Assembly: GCA_019454045.1 (NCBI GenBank)
Contig: SKCR01034788.1
Location: 34,010 to 98,009, forward strand
From: Zanthoxylum bungeanum
Lineage: Eukaryota > Streptophyta > Magnoliopsida > Sapindales > Rutaceae
Length of the DNA: 64,000 bases
Direction of reading: 5' to 3'
The translations under genes were made by a program, and so were the position numbers. Below, piece after piece: positions 25,779-38,092 of this stretch; position 1 is the stretch's first letter, and every line of letters begins with the position of its first letter. The notes beneath the pieces were generated by a model. It had not been told where the DNA came from. It was given only the letters and a program-made list of their open reading frames with translations, and searched no databases.

Positions 25779-27795
25779 TGTTGGGTTTTCTATTATAGTC
25801 CCAAGATCATTCAAGCTTAGAAATCTTGTGAATACAACAAAGAATTATGGTGGAATCATACTTACAATGATCGGCTTTTGCGATGCGAGGAACAACAAAA
25901 AATCTTCAAGCTTTTCCTCCAAGGTGCTCACGGTAAAGCTCTAATTTTTGCTCCTTTGATTTTCGGTCAAGCCCTCCATGGATGGTCTCCAAGCTCCAAG
26001 CTTTGAATGATGATTCCATGCTCAAGGGTTTGTTTCCCTATCACCTTTGGATGACTCCTAATGCGTGCTAGCACTCTTGAAATTTTGCCACAAAATTTCT
26101 ATTTCCCCTTGGTGAAGCTCACGGCATTGAAGGAAATGGAAGAGAGAGTTTTTGGCCCTTGGCCGAATGTGTGGGAGAGGAGAGAAGTGAGGAAGATGAG
26201 ATGGTTTTTATGTATTTGGTTTTCCAAAAACTAATACCAAAAACCAAAGTCAAAAAAGTAAAGGCAATAAAGCCTTTCAACCACCCACATCACTCATGAA
26301 TAGTGACTGACATCACATCACTCAAAGTGACAAGACATCCATCACTTGAATGACTAAAGATGTGACGCTTGATGTGACTTGTGGGCCGCACTTGAATTCG
26401 AAATGTGAGTGGGCCCGCAAACACTCCCGGGCTCGGGTTCGCTAATTCCGAATTACCGAATTTTCCGTTGCGACGTAATTAAATCAAATTTAATTAAATA
26501 ATTGTGCCTAGCAAAAATACTATTCACGTCGCTAGCGAATTAATTCTAAATTAACTCGTTTGCCCGAATTAAAATCAAATTTTAATTCCGCGTCGAAATC
26601 TAATTTCGTATATTATATCGAATATATTATTTTATCGATTAATTCCAAATTAATCGTTCTCTCTCTTTAAATAATATTTTGTCCTAGATAAAATATCTCC
26701 GTATTTAATCCTAGATTAATTTTCTCTCTCTTATAATTAATCCCAGATTATTATGGGCGAGTCATACGTCATCGGTGAATCTTCAGGAAGTGACCCATGA
26801 GATCCCCGGATATGTTGGCAGTAAATCCATTCGTCGGACTATCCGAACACGTACGTACCTAGTACTACATTTTTACCAATTTACAAGACATGATTGGCTT
26901 CTAGCAAAACACCGTGCCTACCCAATTCTCCAGAAATATTATTAAAGGAATATGTAATCTTTATCAGGCGTAGTATACGTAGTATTGCGTATTATGATCC
27001 AGTATCGGATGTTACGTGCTAGGTCTGGGGCTGGAATTGTGTTTGCCCCGTACAAAGCACATATCAGATCTCTGCTAACTAGTCTCTATAATCAGATAAA
27101 CATGACCTAGTAATAATATCCCGATAGCTGCAGCATAAAAGAACACCAGTTCCGTATCTTACATGATCATCATCTCCACTATGACTGGAGTGATACTTCC
27201 ATCTTGACATCACACCCAATACACTACGATTCTCAATATACCTAGAAGAGGCGTACACAGAACCTGTTAAAGCCCTGGATGACCAAAACCAAAGTATATT
27301 GATTGTCGCAAGTATTAGCGGTGCAAGTCTCAAGTTAAGACCAAATACACCTACCCTGATTTGGATTTCCATAGACACATAGTCATACTACCAATGGAAT
27401 TCCGAGGGTATATCCAGAGCGAGGCTGTTTCCGTACCATCGGTAAACACAACCTCCTATTACACTTGCATGAGTATCATATACCCAAATATATTAGAACT
27501 ATGTCGTTATGCTCCTACAACGTGCACAAGTGTAATACTAGTCCATTCCGCATTATCGATGTCCAATCTCGATAATACTACGACTAGGGATATTTAATAA
27601 TTAAACCTTCGTGGATTGATACTGTCTCATATCATCTCAATCCGGAACTAATCATAAGGACCTTTTATCATTTATATATCTTGGTAATCTAATTACAAAT
27701 GATAAAAGAGCAATTTCCTTTATCACATAGTTAATTTGTACAACAACACCATGATCTGTATAAATAGTGATGTTATGGGTCATAATTGTCCAACA
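25779..27795 (-). repeat. 3' LTR of copy C (2017 bp)
   Basis: Begins TGTTGGAC at 27795 on minus and ends CCCAACA at 25779. It contains the AATCCCAGATTA repeats (about 26690-26755). A sense-strand frame of 99 codons at 27079-27378 is also open in the 5' LTR of this element. The LTR lies against the host CCAAC on its left and the polypurine tract on its right. Confidence 0.95.
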
Positions 27796-27796
27796 A

Positions 27797-27806
27797 TCTC
27801 CCACTT
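27797..27806 (-). other. Polypurine tract of copy C
   Basis: The minus strand reads AAGTGGGAGA next to the 3' LTR, identical to that of copy B. Confidence 0.94.
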
Positions 27807-29690
27807 GGCCTATAGCCAATCACTCAAGTGTCATACACCCGAACTATGTATGGTTCGCTCAAACTTCTGCTGAGGAAAGTCTTTCGTCAGCAGATTTTCA
27901 AGGTTATTATCTGATGCGATTTATTCGATCATCACATCGCCATGATGTATGATCCGAACGAATCAGATGAATATTTGAAGTATATATCTGGATCGTTGAT
28001 GAGACCATTAATTCTTTAGCCTGTGCTATAGCCTAGCTCAGCTGCTAACAGAACTGCACCTAATCTGATTAGGATTATTAAGATCCAAAAGGTTTCTATT
28101 GCTGCCTCAGCTGCAACAATAACCCGCTTTTGTTGTTTATTCGGTAACAGTATCTCGCTTGGAAGATTTCCAGCTCACTGTTCCGTTATTCAAACTTTAT
28201 AGTACCTTTGTTACGGTTTAGAAACTTGCAGCAGTGAACCCAGTCATTTCAAGTTCTCATTCTCCATAGTATAAGAAAGCATCATTGGTTCATCTAAGAT
28301 ACTAAAGGATGTTCTTAACATCAATCCAGTGACTATCACTTGGATTGGCCTGATTGTGACTCCATATGCTCAAAACGTATGAGACACCAAGTCGCGTACA
28401 TTTATTTCAATGTAAGAGTTATGGTTGTCTCTCACAAGAATTCTACGGAGAATTTTCTACGGAGAATTTTCATGAAAGCCAAGCTTTCATCGATTGTATT
28501 ATGGGAATATCATTTCCAAAAATGATATATCATCATTATTTAGGACAATCACTGTCAGTGCGCTCCCACTAACCCTCTTATATACATAAGAATCATTTTC
28601 ATTTTGAATTAAATCATACACCATTATGATGACATCAAAACGATAATTCCAAGAACGCAATGCTTGCTTCAATCCATCAATGGATCGAATTAACTTGCAA
28701 ACCTTGTTTGCTCGTTTTGTTGCGTCAAAATCTTCAGGATGTTATAAACATCCTCCAAAAGGTTTCCATTTAAGGAAAGCGATTTTGACGTTCAGCTGCC
28801 ATATTTCATAAATGAAACATGCAGCATCAGCAAGTATTATCCAAATGGATTTAACCATGGCAACAAGTAAAAGGTTTCATCGTAATCGACACAATGTTGA
28901 TAACGATACCTCTTCGCTACAAGCCTAACTTAGTACGTTGGTATGTTGCCATCCACGTATGTCTTCCTTGAAGACTTATATAGTACCAATAGGCACAATG
29001 CCTTGCGGTACATCAACTAGTGTCTAAACATAGTTGGTATACATGGGATCCATTTTGGACATCATGGCACTTTATCATAATAGGTAGTCGATACCTTGTA
29101 TCACTTCCTCATACGTAGTCAGTTCATATTCCTAAAAATGATTGACATCTTTACGAGGTGAGATCAGAAACCCATACCTCCCAGGTTTTTTTCTGACTAT
29201 CTCCGACTTACGCGATTCTTGTGTATTCGAAGATTGTGGTATAGTTTCATCCATGATGAACTATTTGTGTTCCATTAAGGAATCAGTGCCTGGAACAGTA
29301 TTACTTCATTATTTCATCGAGTTTTACTTTCCTCCCACTTACCACTGCATATAGGTATTCCTCTTAGGAAAACCGCATGGTGAGCAACAATTACATTGTT
29401 CTCGTGTGAGTTGTATAAGTACTATACTTTGGTTACGCTAGGATAACCTACAATTAGGCACTTATCCGATTTGGGTTCTAGTTTGGTATCATCCAAACAT
29501 ATGCCAAGCATTCCCAAATCTTCAGGAATGAGAAAACCCAGTTTCTTTCCTGTTCATATCTAATATGAAATATGTCAAACAGATTTTTATTGAACCTTAT
29601 TCAAAATAAGTTTTGCACTGTTTAATGCGTATCCTTTGAAGGAAATGGTAGCTCAGAGCGACTCATGATTAACCTTATCATGTCCACAAA
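27807..29690 (-). pseudogene. Copia pol 3' half of copy C (integrase end, reverse transcriptase, RNase H)
   Basis: Minus-strand relic. About 27830-28210 is RNase H with NNGTVSWKSSKRDTVTE and the RGDVMIE-type end. About 28500-28590 is the reverse transcriptase block KRVSGSALT, where the YVDD catalytic box is replaced by a sequence with only DD recognisable. 29480-29690 is the C-terminal part of integrase with the GVSE...LNRVP-type region, broken. Stops interrupt all frames, so no product is expected. Confidence 0.78.
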
Positions 29691-32090
29691 ATTTGGTTTC
29701 TCTCTGTTCGGACACACCGTCAAATTGACGTGTTCCGGGAGGAGTCCTCATTGAAAGAATACTATACTCTTTCAAGTATTTGAGAACTTATTGCTTAAGT
29801 ATTTTCCATCATGGTCTAACCGTGACGATTTTAATACTCTTACCGATCTGTTTGTCTAATTCGTGTCCAAACTATTTGAATTCATCAAAAGTTTCCGATC
29901 CGTGTTTCACAAGAAACACATAACCATAACGCGATGCTACATCCGTAAAGGTTTTGAAGTATTCATATCCACCTCTAGCCTAGCTAGACATGGGCCCACT
30001 TATGTCACTATGAACGAGGGCTAACAGATCGGTGGCATTTACACTTTTACCAAGTAAAAGGTATTTTAGGCACTTTGCCCAATAAACTAGATTCGTAGAT
30101 ATTATTTGAAAAGAATCAAATCCGTCCTAGTATCCACTCTTCAAAAGTGAGGATATACGAGTCTTATTTGATGTGTCCCAGACAACAATGCCACTTTTAA
30201 GTTTCTACTGATTAATCCAGTTTGAGATATTTGTTTGTCATGTTATACGTTTGAGATTTATTTATATTCAAAATATAAATACTGTTATTCACATCTAATG
30301 TGTTTATCTCAATATCATCTTTATAAAATAAAACATTTAGTGTTCTAGGATATAAAGGTATATACGCAATGAGTTATACTATGATATAGAGATAATATTT
30401 CTAGTCAAACTAGTTACATTGTAACAGTTTCCTAATTTAAGTACACACCCGAAGGGTAGTTCCTAAACTTAGGTCTCTACGGTTAAAACAATGACTGTCG
30501 TCCCATTTCTGACTCGTGGATAAATCTCAACTGAAGTCAGTGTCCTGCTAATCAGTAGATACTGCACACCAGTACATATTTATGTACCACACTCAGTATC
30601 TAAAATCCAATTTTAATACTAGTAGTGAACATGTTGATGACAAACATATTTGAAGTCGGAGCTTTCCCGTCTTCAATTCCTTCATGTCTGCCTTGTCCAT
30701 ACGGCAGTCAGCTTCCAGTGACCCCGTTTGCCACAGTTTAGGCAGACATTTTGGGATATGTCCTATGTCTTCCTAGAATATTATAATGATTTTGCCTTTG
30801 CCCATTTCCACACCCCAGAAGCCTTTGGCCAAGCCTTGGCCTTCTGGGATGTCGAAGTAAGATGCGCCTTGCGCTTCTTGCCCTATTACAAACTCTAGCT
30901 TTGTCTTGAATATAGCCATTAACTCTCCAAGATTTTTCTATTGCAATTTGTACTTCTAAGATCTAAGGATAGATATATGAAGATCCTTAAATTTCAATAT
31001 CATACTATAAGGATCTAATCCTTAGTTCTGACTAAGAAATTAAGAAGTCTTTGTGGCAAGCATAACGGATTAAGCAGTAAAGTTATCATCACATGAATAT
31101 TCCAAATGTCATGTTCTACTATTTTCTCAACTCCGGGCTTAGGCTCGAGACCTCACTCTATCAAATAAAGTAACTTCTCGGTCCCCAGGACTATCCTGAG
31201 ATTTTATTCCCAATATGAAAATTAAAGCCGTTTAAAAAACATTTTCACCCAGGTTTATGTTTTAAACACTAATCTTTCAATTATCGTGATTGCTATAGTC
31301 CAACTATCCAATCAACGATTTAGGTAGTATTTATTATAATGATTACTATATTCTAACTATATAATCAACTATAATTTGTTTGGTTAATTCAAAAATATTG
31401 ATTACTATAATCCAATTATATAATCAACTATAATTTGAATGGTTAATTCAAATATATTGATTACTATAATCCAATTATATAATCAACTATAATTTGAAGT
31501 AGTTTGAATACAGTCCAACTGTTTAAATAAAACAACGATTAAATATTAGTCCAACTAATATATTAATTATTTGACAAAGAATTTGAAATGAGCGCGTATT
31601 GGCAAGTAACTAAACGAATATTGCAAATTTAATACTTGCCTCCCACTATTTTTCGGCGAGCCTCTAACCCTATATGGAGTACTCGGGAAACCTTGTTTCC
31701 TAGTGGGCTAGGATCCCGTTAAATAACACATAATCTTGACTTTGGCCAACAAATTGTATGATAATTAACTAGGTAGATCTCAAAGATCAATTGGATCCTA
31801 TCCAATTCCTAGATCCAGTAGGTGGACATCCAAGTCCGAAACATATATCTTATATATGCCAATATATCCAATATATTCCCTAACCTTTTTCCTCTGAATC
31901 AACTAAGCCTTGGCTTGGCACAACAAACTTAATGATCCCAGTTAAGCGGAACCCATTGAACTTGGAAAGCTTCGTAATCGATGTCGATGGACAAGAAGTG
32001 ATCTTGACTTTGGCCAAAAAATCACAACTTGGACAAGACACCGATATGGAACAAAGCCTTCATGATTCAAACACATCCGCGATGGACAAA
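29691..32090 (-). repeat. Tandem duplication in copy C, unit 1 (2400 bp)
   Basis: This unit is repeated head to tail at 32091-34492. In element orientation it spans part of the leader (with the antisense frame), gag, protease and the first half of integrase, up to the TPPGT..FDGVSE block. Its gag zinc-knuckle region is at about 30690-30740. The antisense frame in this unit is shifted by one missing base near 31915 compared with copies A and B. Confidence 0.95.
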
Positions 32091-34492
32091 ATTTGGTTTC
32101 TCTGTTCGGACACGCCGTCAAATTGACGTGTTCCGGGAGGAGTCCTCATTGAAAGAATACTATACTCTTTCAAGTATTTGAGAAACTTATTGCTTAAGTA
32201 TTTTCCCTCATGGTCTAACCGTGACGATTTTAATACTCTTACCGATCTGTTTGTCTACTTCGTGTCGAAACTATTTGAATTCATCAAAAATTTCCGATCC
32301 GTGTTTCACAAGAAACACAAAACCATAACGCGATGCCACATCCGTAAAGGTTTTGAAGTATTCATATCCACCTCTAGCCTAGCTAGACATGGGCCCACTT
32401 ATGTCACTATGAACGAGGGCTAACAGATCGGTGGCATTTACGCTCTTACCAAGTAAAAGGTATTTTAGGCACTTTGCCCAATAAACTAGATTCGTAGATA
32501 TTATTTGAATAGAAACAAATTCGTCCTAGTATCCACTCTTCAAAAGTGAGGATTTACGAGTCTTGTTGATGTGTCCCAGACAACAATGCCACTTTTAAGT
32601 TTCAACTGATTATTCAGTTTGAGCTATTTGTTTGTCATGTTATAACGTTTGAGATTTATTTATATTCAAAATATAAATACTGTTATTCACATCTAATGTG
32701 TTTATCTCAATATCATCTTTATAAAATAAAACACTTTAGTGTTCTAGGATATAAATGTATATACGCAACGAGTTATACTATGATATAGAGATAATATTTC
32801 TAGTCAAACTAGTTACATTGTAACAGTTTCCTAATTTAAGTACACACCTGAAGGGTAGTTCCTAAACTTAGGTCTCTACGGTTAAAACAACGACTGTCGT
32901 CCCGTTTCTGACTCGTGGATAAATCTCAACTGAAGTCAGTGTCCTGCTAATCAGTAGATACTGCACACAAGTACATATTTTTGTACCACACTCAGTATCT
33001 AAAATCCAATTTTAGTACTAGTAGTGAACATGTTGATGACAAACATATTTGAAGTCGGAGCCTTGCCCGTCTTCAATTCCTTCATGTCTGCCTTGTTCAT
33101 ACGGCAATCACGCTTCCAGTGACCCCGTTTGCCACAGTTTAGGCAGATATTTTGGGATATGTCCTATGTCTTCCCAGAAGATTATAATGATTTTGCCTTT
33201 ACCTAATTTCCATACCCATAAGCCTTTGGCCAAGCCTTGGCCTTCTGGGATGTCGAAGTAAGATGCGTCTTGCGCTTCTTGCCCTATTACAAACTCTAGC
33301 TTTGTCTCCTTGAATATAGCCATTAACTCTCCAAGAGTTTTCTATTGCAATTTGTACTTCTAAGATATAAGGATAGATATATGAAGATCCTTCAATTTCA
33401 ATATCATACTATAAGGATCTAATCCTTAGTTCTGACTAAGAAATTAAGAAGTCTTTGCGGCAAGCATAACTGATTAAGTAGTAAATTATCATCACATGAA
33501 TATTCCAAATGTCATGTTCTACTATTTTCTCAACTCCGGGCTTAGGCTCGAGACGTCACTCTATCAAATAAAGTAACTTCTCGGTCCCCAGGACTATCCT
33601 GAGATTTTATTCCCAATATGAAAATTAAAGCCGTTTAAAAAACATTTTCACCCAGGTTTATGTTTTAAACGCTAATCTTTCAATTATCGTGATTTCTATA
33701 GTCCAACTATCCAATCAAGGATTTTATGGTCTATTTATTATAATGATTACTATATTCTAACTATATAATCAACTATAATTTGTTTGGTTAATTCAAAAAT
33801 ATTGATTACTATAATCAATTATATAATCAACTATAATTTGAATGGTTAATTCAAATATATTGATTACTATAATCCAATTATATAATCAACTATAATTTGA
33901 AGTAGTTTGAATACAGTCCAACTGTTTAAATAAAACAACGATTAAATATTAGTCCAACTAATATATTAATTATTTGACAAAAAATTTGAAATGAGCGCGT
34001 ATTGGCAAGTAACTAAACGAATATTGCAAATTTAATACTTGCCTCCCACTATTTTGCGGCGAGCCTCTAACCCTATGTGGAGTACTAGGGAAACCTTGTT
34101 TCCTAGTGGGCTAGGATCCCGTTAAATAACACACAATCTTGACTTTGGCCAACAATTGTATGCTAATTAACTAGGTAGATCTCAAAGATCAATTGGATCC
34201 TATCCAATTCCTAGATCCAGTAGGTGGACATCCAAGTCCGAAACATATATCTTATATATGCCAATATATCCAATATATTCCCTAACCTTTTTCCTCTGAA
34301 TCAACTAAGCCTTGGCTTTGGCACAACAAACTTAATGATCCCAGTTAAGCGGAACCCATTGACCTTGGAAGCTTCGTAATCGATGTCGATGGACAAGAAG
34401 TGATCTTGACTTTGGCCAAAAAATCACAACTTGGACAAGACACCGATATGGAACAAAGCCTTCATGATTCAAACACATCCGCGATGGACAAA
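32091..34492 (-). repeat. Tandem duplication in copy C, unit 2 (2402 bp)
   Basis: Second copy of 29691-32090. The join at 32081-32100 puts leader sequence (GATGGACAAA) directly against integrase sequence (ATTTGGTTTC). The same ACAAA precedes ATTTGG at the original integrase site (29686-29690), so the two breakpoints share about five bases. In a sampled 180-bp stretch the units differ at about 4 percent of sites. The antisense frame here is broken by a missing A near 34371. Confidence 0.95.
33050..33323 (-). pseudogene. Gag fragment with zinc knuckle in copy C unit 2
   Basis: Minus-strand gag end. The frame from 33323 reads KLEFVIGQEAQDASYFD and then a Lys/Ile-rich basic stretch. After a frame change the zinc knuckle CLNCGKRGHWKRDC (C-x2-C-x4-H-x4-C) is complete near 33100-33145, the only intact knuckle of this family in the window. 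Such knuckles bind the element's RNA during packaging. It is upstream of protease and integrase in the usual order. The frameshift before the knuckle prevents a full gag. Confidence 0.75.
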
Positions 34493-36056
34493 GGTCTTGA
34501 CTTTGGCTAACAAACCAGTGCCAATCTTGGATCTTGAGTAAGAATGACTCAATGGAAGGAAAAACCTTAATATATATTGAGGGTCTTTCGCGTAATTGGC
34601 AACCGATTAATTATCTTTGTTAAGGTCTCATCATCATACACCCTTAAGCATGCATTCTAAAAGCATAATAAGGCGCGTAAATAAATTTAATAATGATATG
34701 CAGATGGATATTTAAAACACATTGTTCCTAGAATAAATCTCTCCATTTCCTCTCTTCCGCTAGCACAAGTATTACTTCTACCCAATTACATAACACTTCT
34801 AAAGAAACCTCATTTACATTGAGGGGAATAGGTGAGAAGAGAAATACAAAGAGTCAAGAGGTAATAGGCTGGACACGCATGTCCAATTAATAAATTCTAA
34901 ATTTATTACAACAATTTCCAAAATTGCCCTCACCATCTAATATCCATCCGATATGCATTATTCATACATCGCATCCATGTATTCACACAAAGCATGTTAT
35001 CAATCAATCTAATCCAATTAATTAATCTGAAATTAATGACCATCCAATGTTCAAACAATGATTATTTTGCGCGAGTCCGACTCGTTTTAAGAATAAGTAC
35101 TCAAAGTACGAATTCTTGAATTATATTAAACTACAATAATAAGTCCAATTTAATTTGTATTTAATACTATTCTTTATTTAATTCTAAATTAATAATTACA
35201 CTTTTTAATGAGCCTTTACGACTTAGATTCTAAATCTAATCGTTACGGGTCTCAAAGCCCGATTAACATCCAATGTCAATTTAATTAAAGTCCAATGGGC
35301 TTTCAATTAATATCTTAAGGAATGGACTTTTGGTCAATATGGGTCAAACCCAAATACCAAAGCCCATTTAAGGAATCACCCTTATAAGCCAAGAAACCAA
35401 TTTAGGCCCATTAGGCCCAATTAAAATTAAAGGTCTATTTAATTATATTTGGACTTTATGGGTATGGTTTTGGGCCCAATTGGATCCAACAATTAGCCTA
35501 AACCAAACTTGGCCCAACCAAGCCCATTAAGCCCAAATACAACTTTAAACGCCCAATTCCAAATTTGGCCCAACCAATTAAATAACAATATTCCAAATAT
35601 CCTAATTTAATCAATTTAAAGTGTATAGCCATAATTAATAAACCAAATTAACATTTCTAAAAAAACCAATTTACTCAATTAATTATGCTTATTATCATCA
35701 ACTTATGTCCAACACAATTGAATCAAAAAATCAATCATTTTCCATGCTTCAAAGTCACGACAATTAGGGATTTAATGTCCAATTCCAAATTCAATCCAAT
35801 TAAATCTCAAATTAACATTTCCCAAGTCATTCAAACTCATCCAATGATTCAAAAAACAAAATCACCATGACATTAGGGTAAGAATACCATTCGGCCAAGC
35901 CAAGCATTTTGGGGAAAAATTCATCCAATTCAATTTTCATCAAATTGATCATGCATAACACTATGTTATCATCATTCAAGCATATTCAAACAATCAATTT
36001 CATCCAAACATGCTCAAATCAATTTTACCCTAATTCCAATTTCATGCTTAAACTAG
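34493..36056 (-). other. Leader of copy C, non-coding
   Basis: AT-rich leader between the duplicated block and the primer site, matching the leaders of A and B, with many GGGCTT / AAGCCC words around 35230-35530. No sense frame of note. Confidence 0.65.
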
Positions 36057-36068
36057 GCTCTGATACCA
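36057..36068 (-). other. Primer-binding site of copy C
   Basis: The minus strand reads TGGTATCAGAGC, the initiator methionine tRNA type, one base from the 5' LTR. Confidence 0.95.
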
Positions 36069-36069
36069 T

Positions 36070-38087
36070 TGTTGGGTTTCTACTATAGTCCCAAGATCAT
36101 TCAAGCTTAGAAATCATGTGAATACAACAAAGAAGTATGGCAGAATCAAACTTACAATGATCGGCTTTTGCGATGCGAGGAACAACAAAAATTCTTCAAG
36201 CTTTTCCTCCAAGGTGCTCACGGTAAAGCTCCAATTTTTGCTCCTTTGATTTTCGGTCAAGCCCTCCATGGATGGTCTCCAAGCTCCAAGCTTTGAATGA
36301 TGATTCCATGCTCAAGGGTTTGTTTTCCTATCACTTTTGGATGACTTCTAATGCGTGCTAGCACTCTTGAAATTTTGCCACAAAATTTCTATTTCCCCTT
36401 GGTGAAGCTCACGACATTGAAGGAAATGGAAGAGAGAGTTTTTGGCCCTTGGCCGAATGTGTGGGAGATGAGAGAAGTGAGGAGGATGAGATGGGTTTTG
36501 TGTATTTGGTTTTCCAAAAACTAATACCAAAAACCAAAGTAAAAAAAGTACAAGGCAATAAAGCCTTTCAACCACCCACATCACTCATGAATAGTGACTG
36601 ACATCACATCACTCAAAGTGACAAGACATCTATCACTTGAATGACTAAAGATGTGATGCTTGATGTGACTTGTGGGCCGCACTTGAATTCGAAATGCGAG
36701 TGGGCCCGCAAACACTCTCGGGCTCGGGTTCGCTAATTCCGAATTAACGAATTTTCCATTGCGACGTAATTAAATCAAATTTAATTAAATAATTGTGCCT
36801 AGCAAAATTATTATTCACGTCGCTAGCGAATTAATTCTAAATTAACTCGTTTGCCCGAATTAAAATCTAATTTTTATTCCGAGTCGAAATCTAATTTCGT
36901 ATAATATATCGAATATATTATTTTATCGATTAATTCCAAATTAATCATTTTCTCTCTTTAATTAATATTTTATCCCAGATAAAATATCTTCGTAATTAAT
37001 CCCATATTAATTTTCTCTCTCTTATAATTAATCCCAGATTAATTATGTGCGAGTCATACGTCATCGGTAAATCTTCAGGAAGCGACCCATGAGATCCCCA
37101 GATATGTTGGCAGTAAATCCGGTCGTCGGACTATCCGAACACGTACGTACCTAGTACTACGTTTTTACCGTTTTACAAGACATGGTTGGCTTCTAGCAAA
37201 GCACCGTGCCTACCCAATTCTTCAGAAATATTCTTAAAGGAATATGTAATCTTTATCAGGTGTAGTATACGTAGTATTGCGTATTACGATCCAGTATCGG
37301 ATGTCACGTGCTAGGCCTAGGGCTGGAATTGTTTCTGCCCCGTACGAAGCACATATCAGATCTCTGGTAACTAGTCTCTATAATCAGATAAACATGACCT
37401 AGTCATAATATCCCGATAGCTGCAGCATAAAAGAGCACCAATTCCGTATCCTACGTGATCATCATCTCCACTATGACTGGAGTGATACTTCCATCTTGAC
37501 ATCACACCCAATACACTACGATTCTCAATATACCCAGAAGAGGCGTACACAGAACCCGTTAAAGCCCTGGACGACCAAAACCAAAGGATATTGATTGTCG
37601 CAAGTATTAGCGGTGCAAGTCTCAAGTTAAGACCAAATACACCTACCCTGATTCGGACTTCCATAGACACATAATCATACTACCAATGGAATTCTGAGGG
37701 GTCTATCTAGAGCGAAGCTGTTTCCGTACCATCGGTAAACACAACCTCCTATTACACTTGCATGAGTATCATATACCCAAATATATGAGAACTATGCCGT
37801 TATGCTCCAACAACGCGCACAAGTGTAATACTAGTCTATTCTGCATTATCGATGTCCAATCTCGATAATACTATGCCTAAGGATATTTAATGATTAAACC
37901 TTCGTGGATTGATACTGTCTTATATCATCTCAATCCGGAACTAATCATAAGGACCTTTTATCATTTATATATCTTGGTAATCTAGTTACAAATGATAAAA
38001 GAGCAATTCCTTTGTCACATAGTTAATTTGTACAACAACACCATGATCTGTACAAATAGTGATGCTATGGGTCATAATTGTCCAACA
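36070..38087 (-). repeat. 5' LTR of copy C (2018 bp)
   Basis: Begins TGTTGGAC at 38087 on minus and ends CCCAACA at 36070. Same content as the 3' LTR, including the 99-codon sense frame at 37371-37670 and AATCCCAGATTAAT-type repeats (about 36970-37045). Confidence 0.95.
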
Positions 38088-38092
38088 CCAAC
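38088..38092. repeat. Target-site duplication of copy C, right
   Basis: CCAAC, identical to 25774-25778. Confidence 0.93.

Larger units (their letters stand above)
25779..38087 (-). mobile_element. Ty1/copia LTR retrotransposon copy C, complete, with internal tandem duplication
   Basis: 12.3-kb minus-strand element bounded by CCAAC duplications. 3' LTR 25779-27795, polypurine tract 27797-27806, internal region 27796-36069, primer site 36057-36068, 5' LTR 36070-38087. Without its 2.4-kb duplication the interior would be about 5.9 kb, close to the 5.7 kb of copy B. The LTRs are nearly equal in length (2017 and 2018 bp); a sampled 110 bp at their ends shows roughly 7 percent difference by eye. 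It is the best-preserved family member here, with gag zinc knuckle and first integrase aspartate retained, but pol still has stops. Confidence 0.96.
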
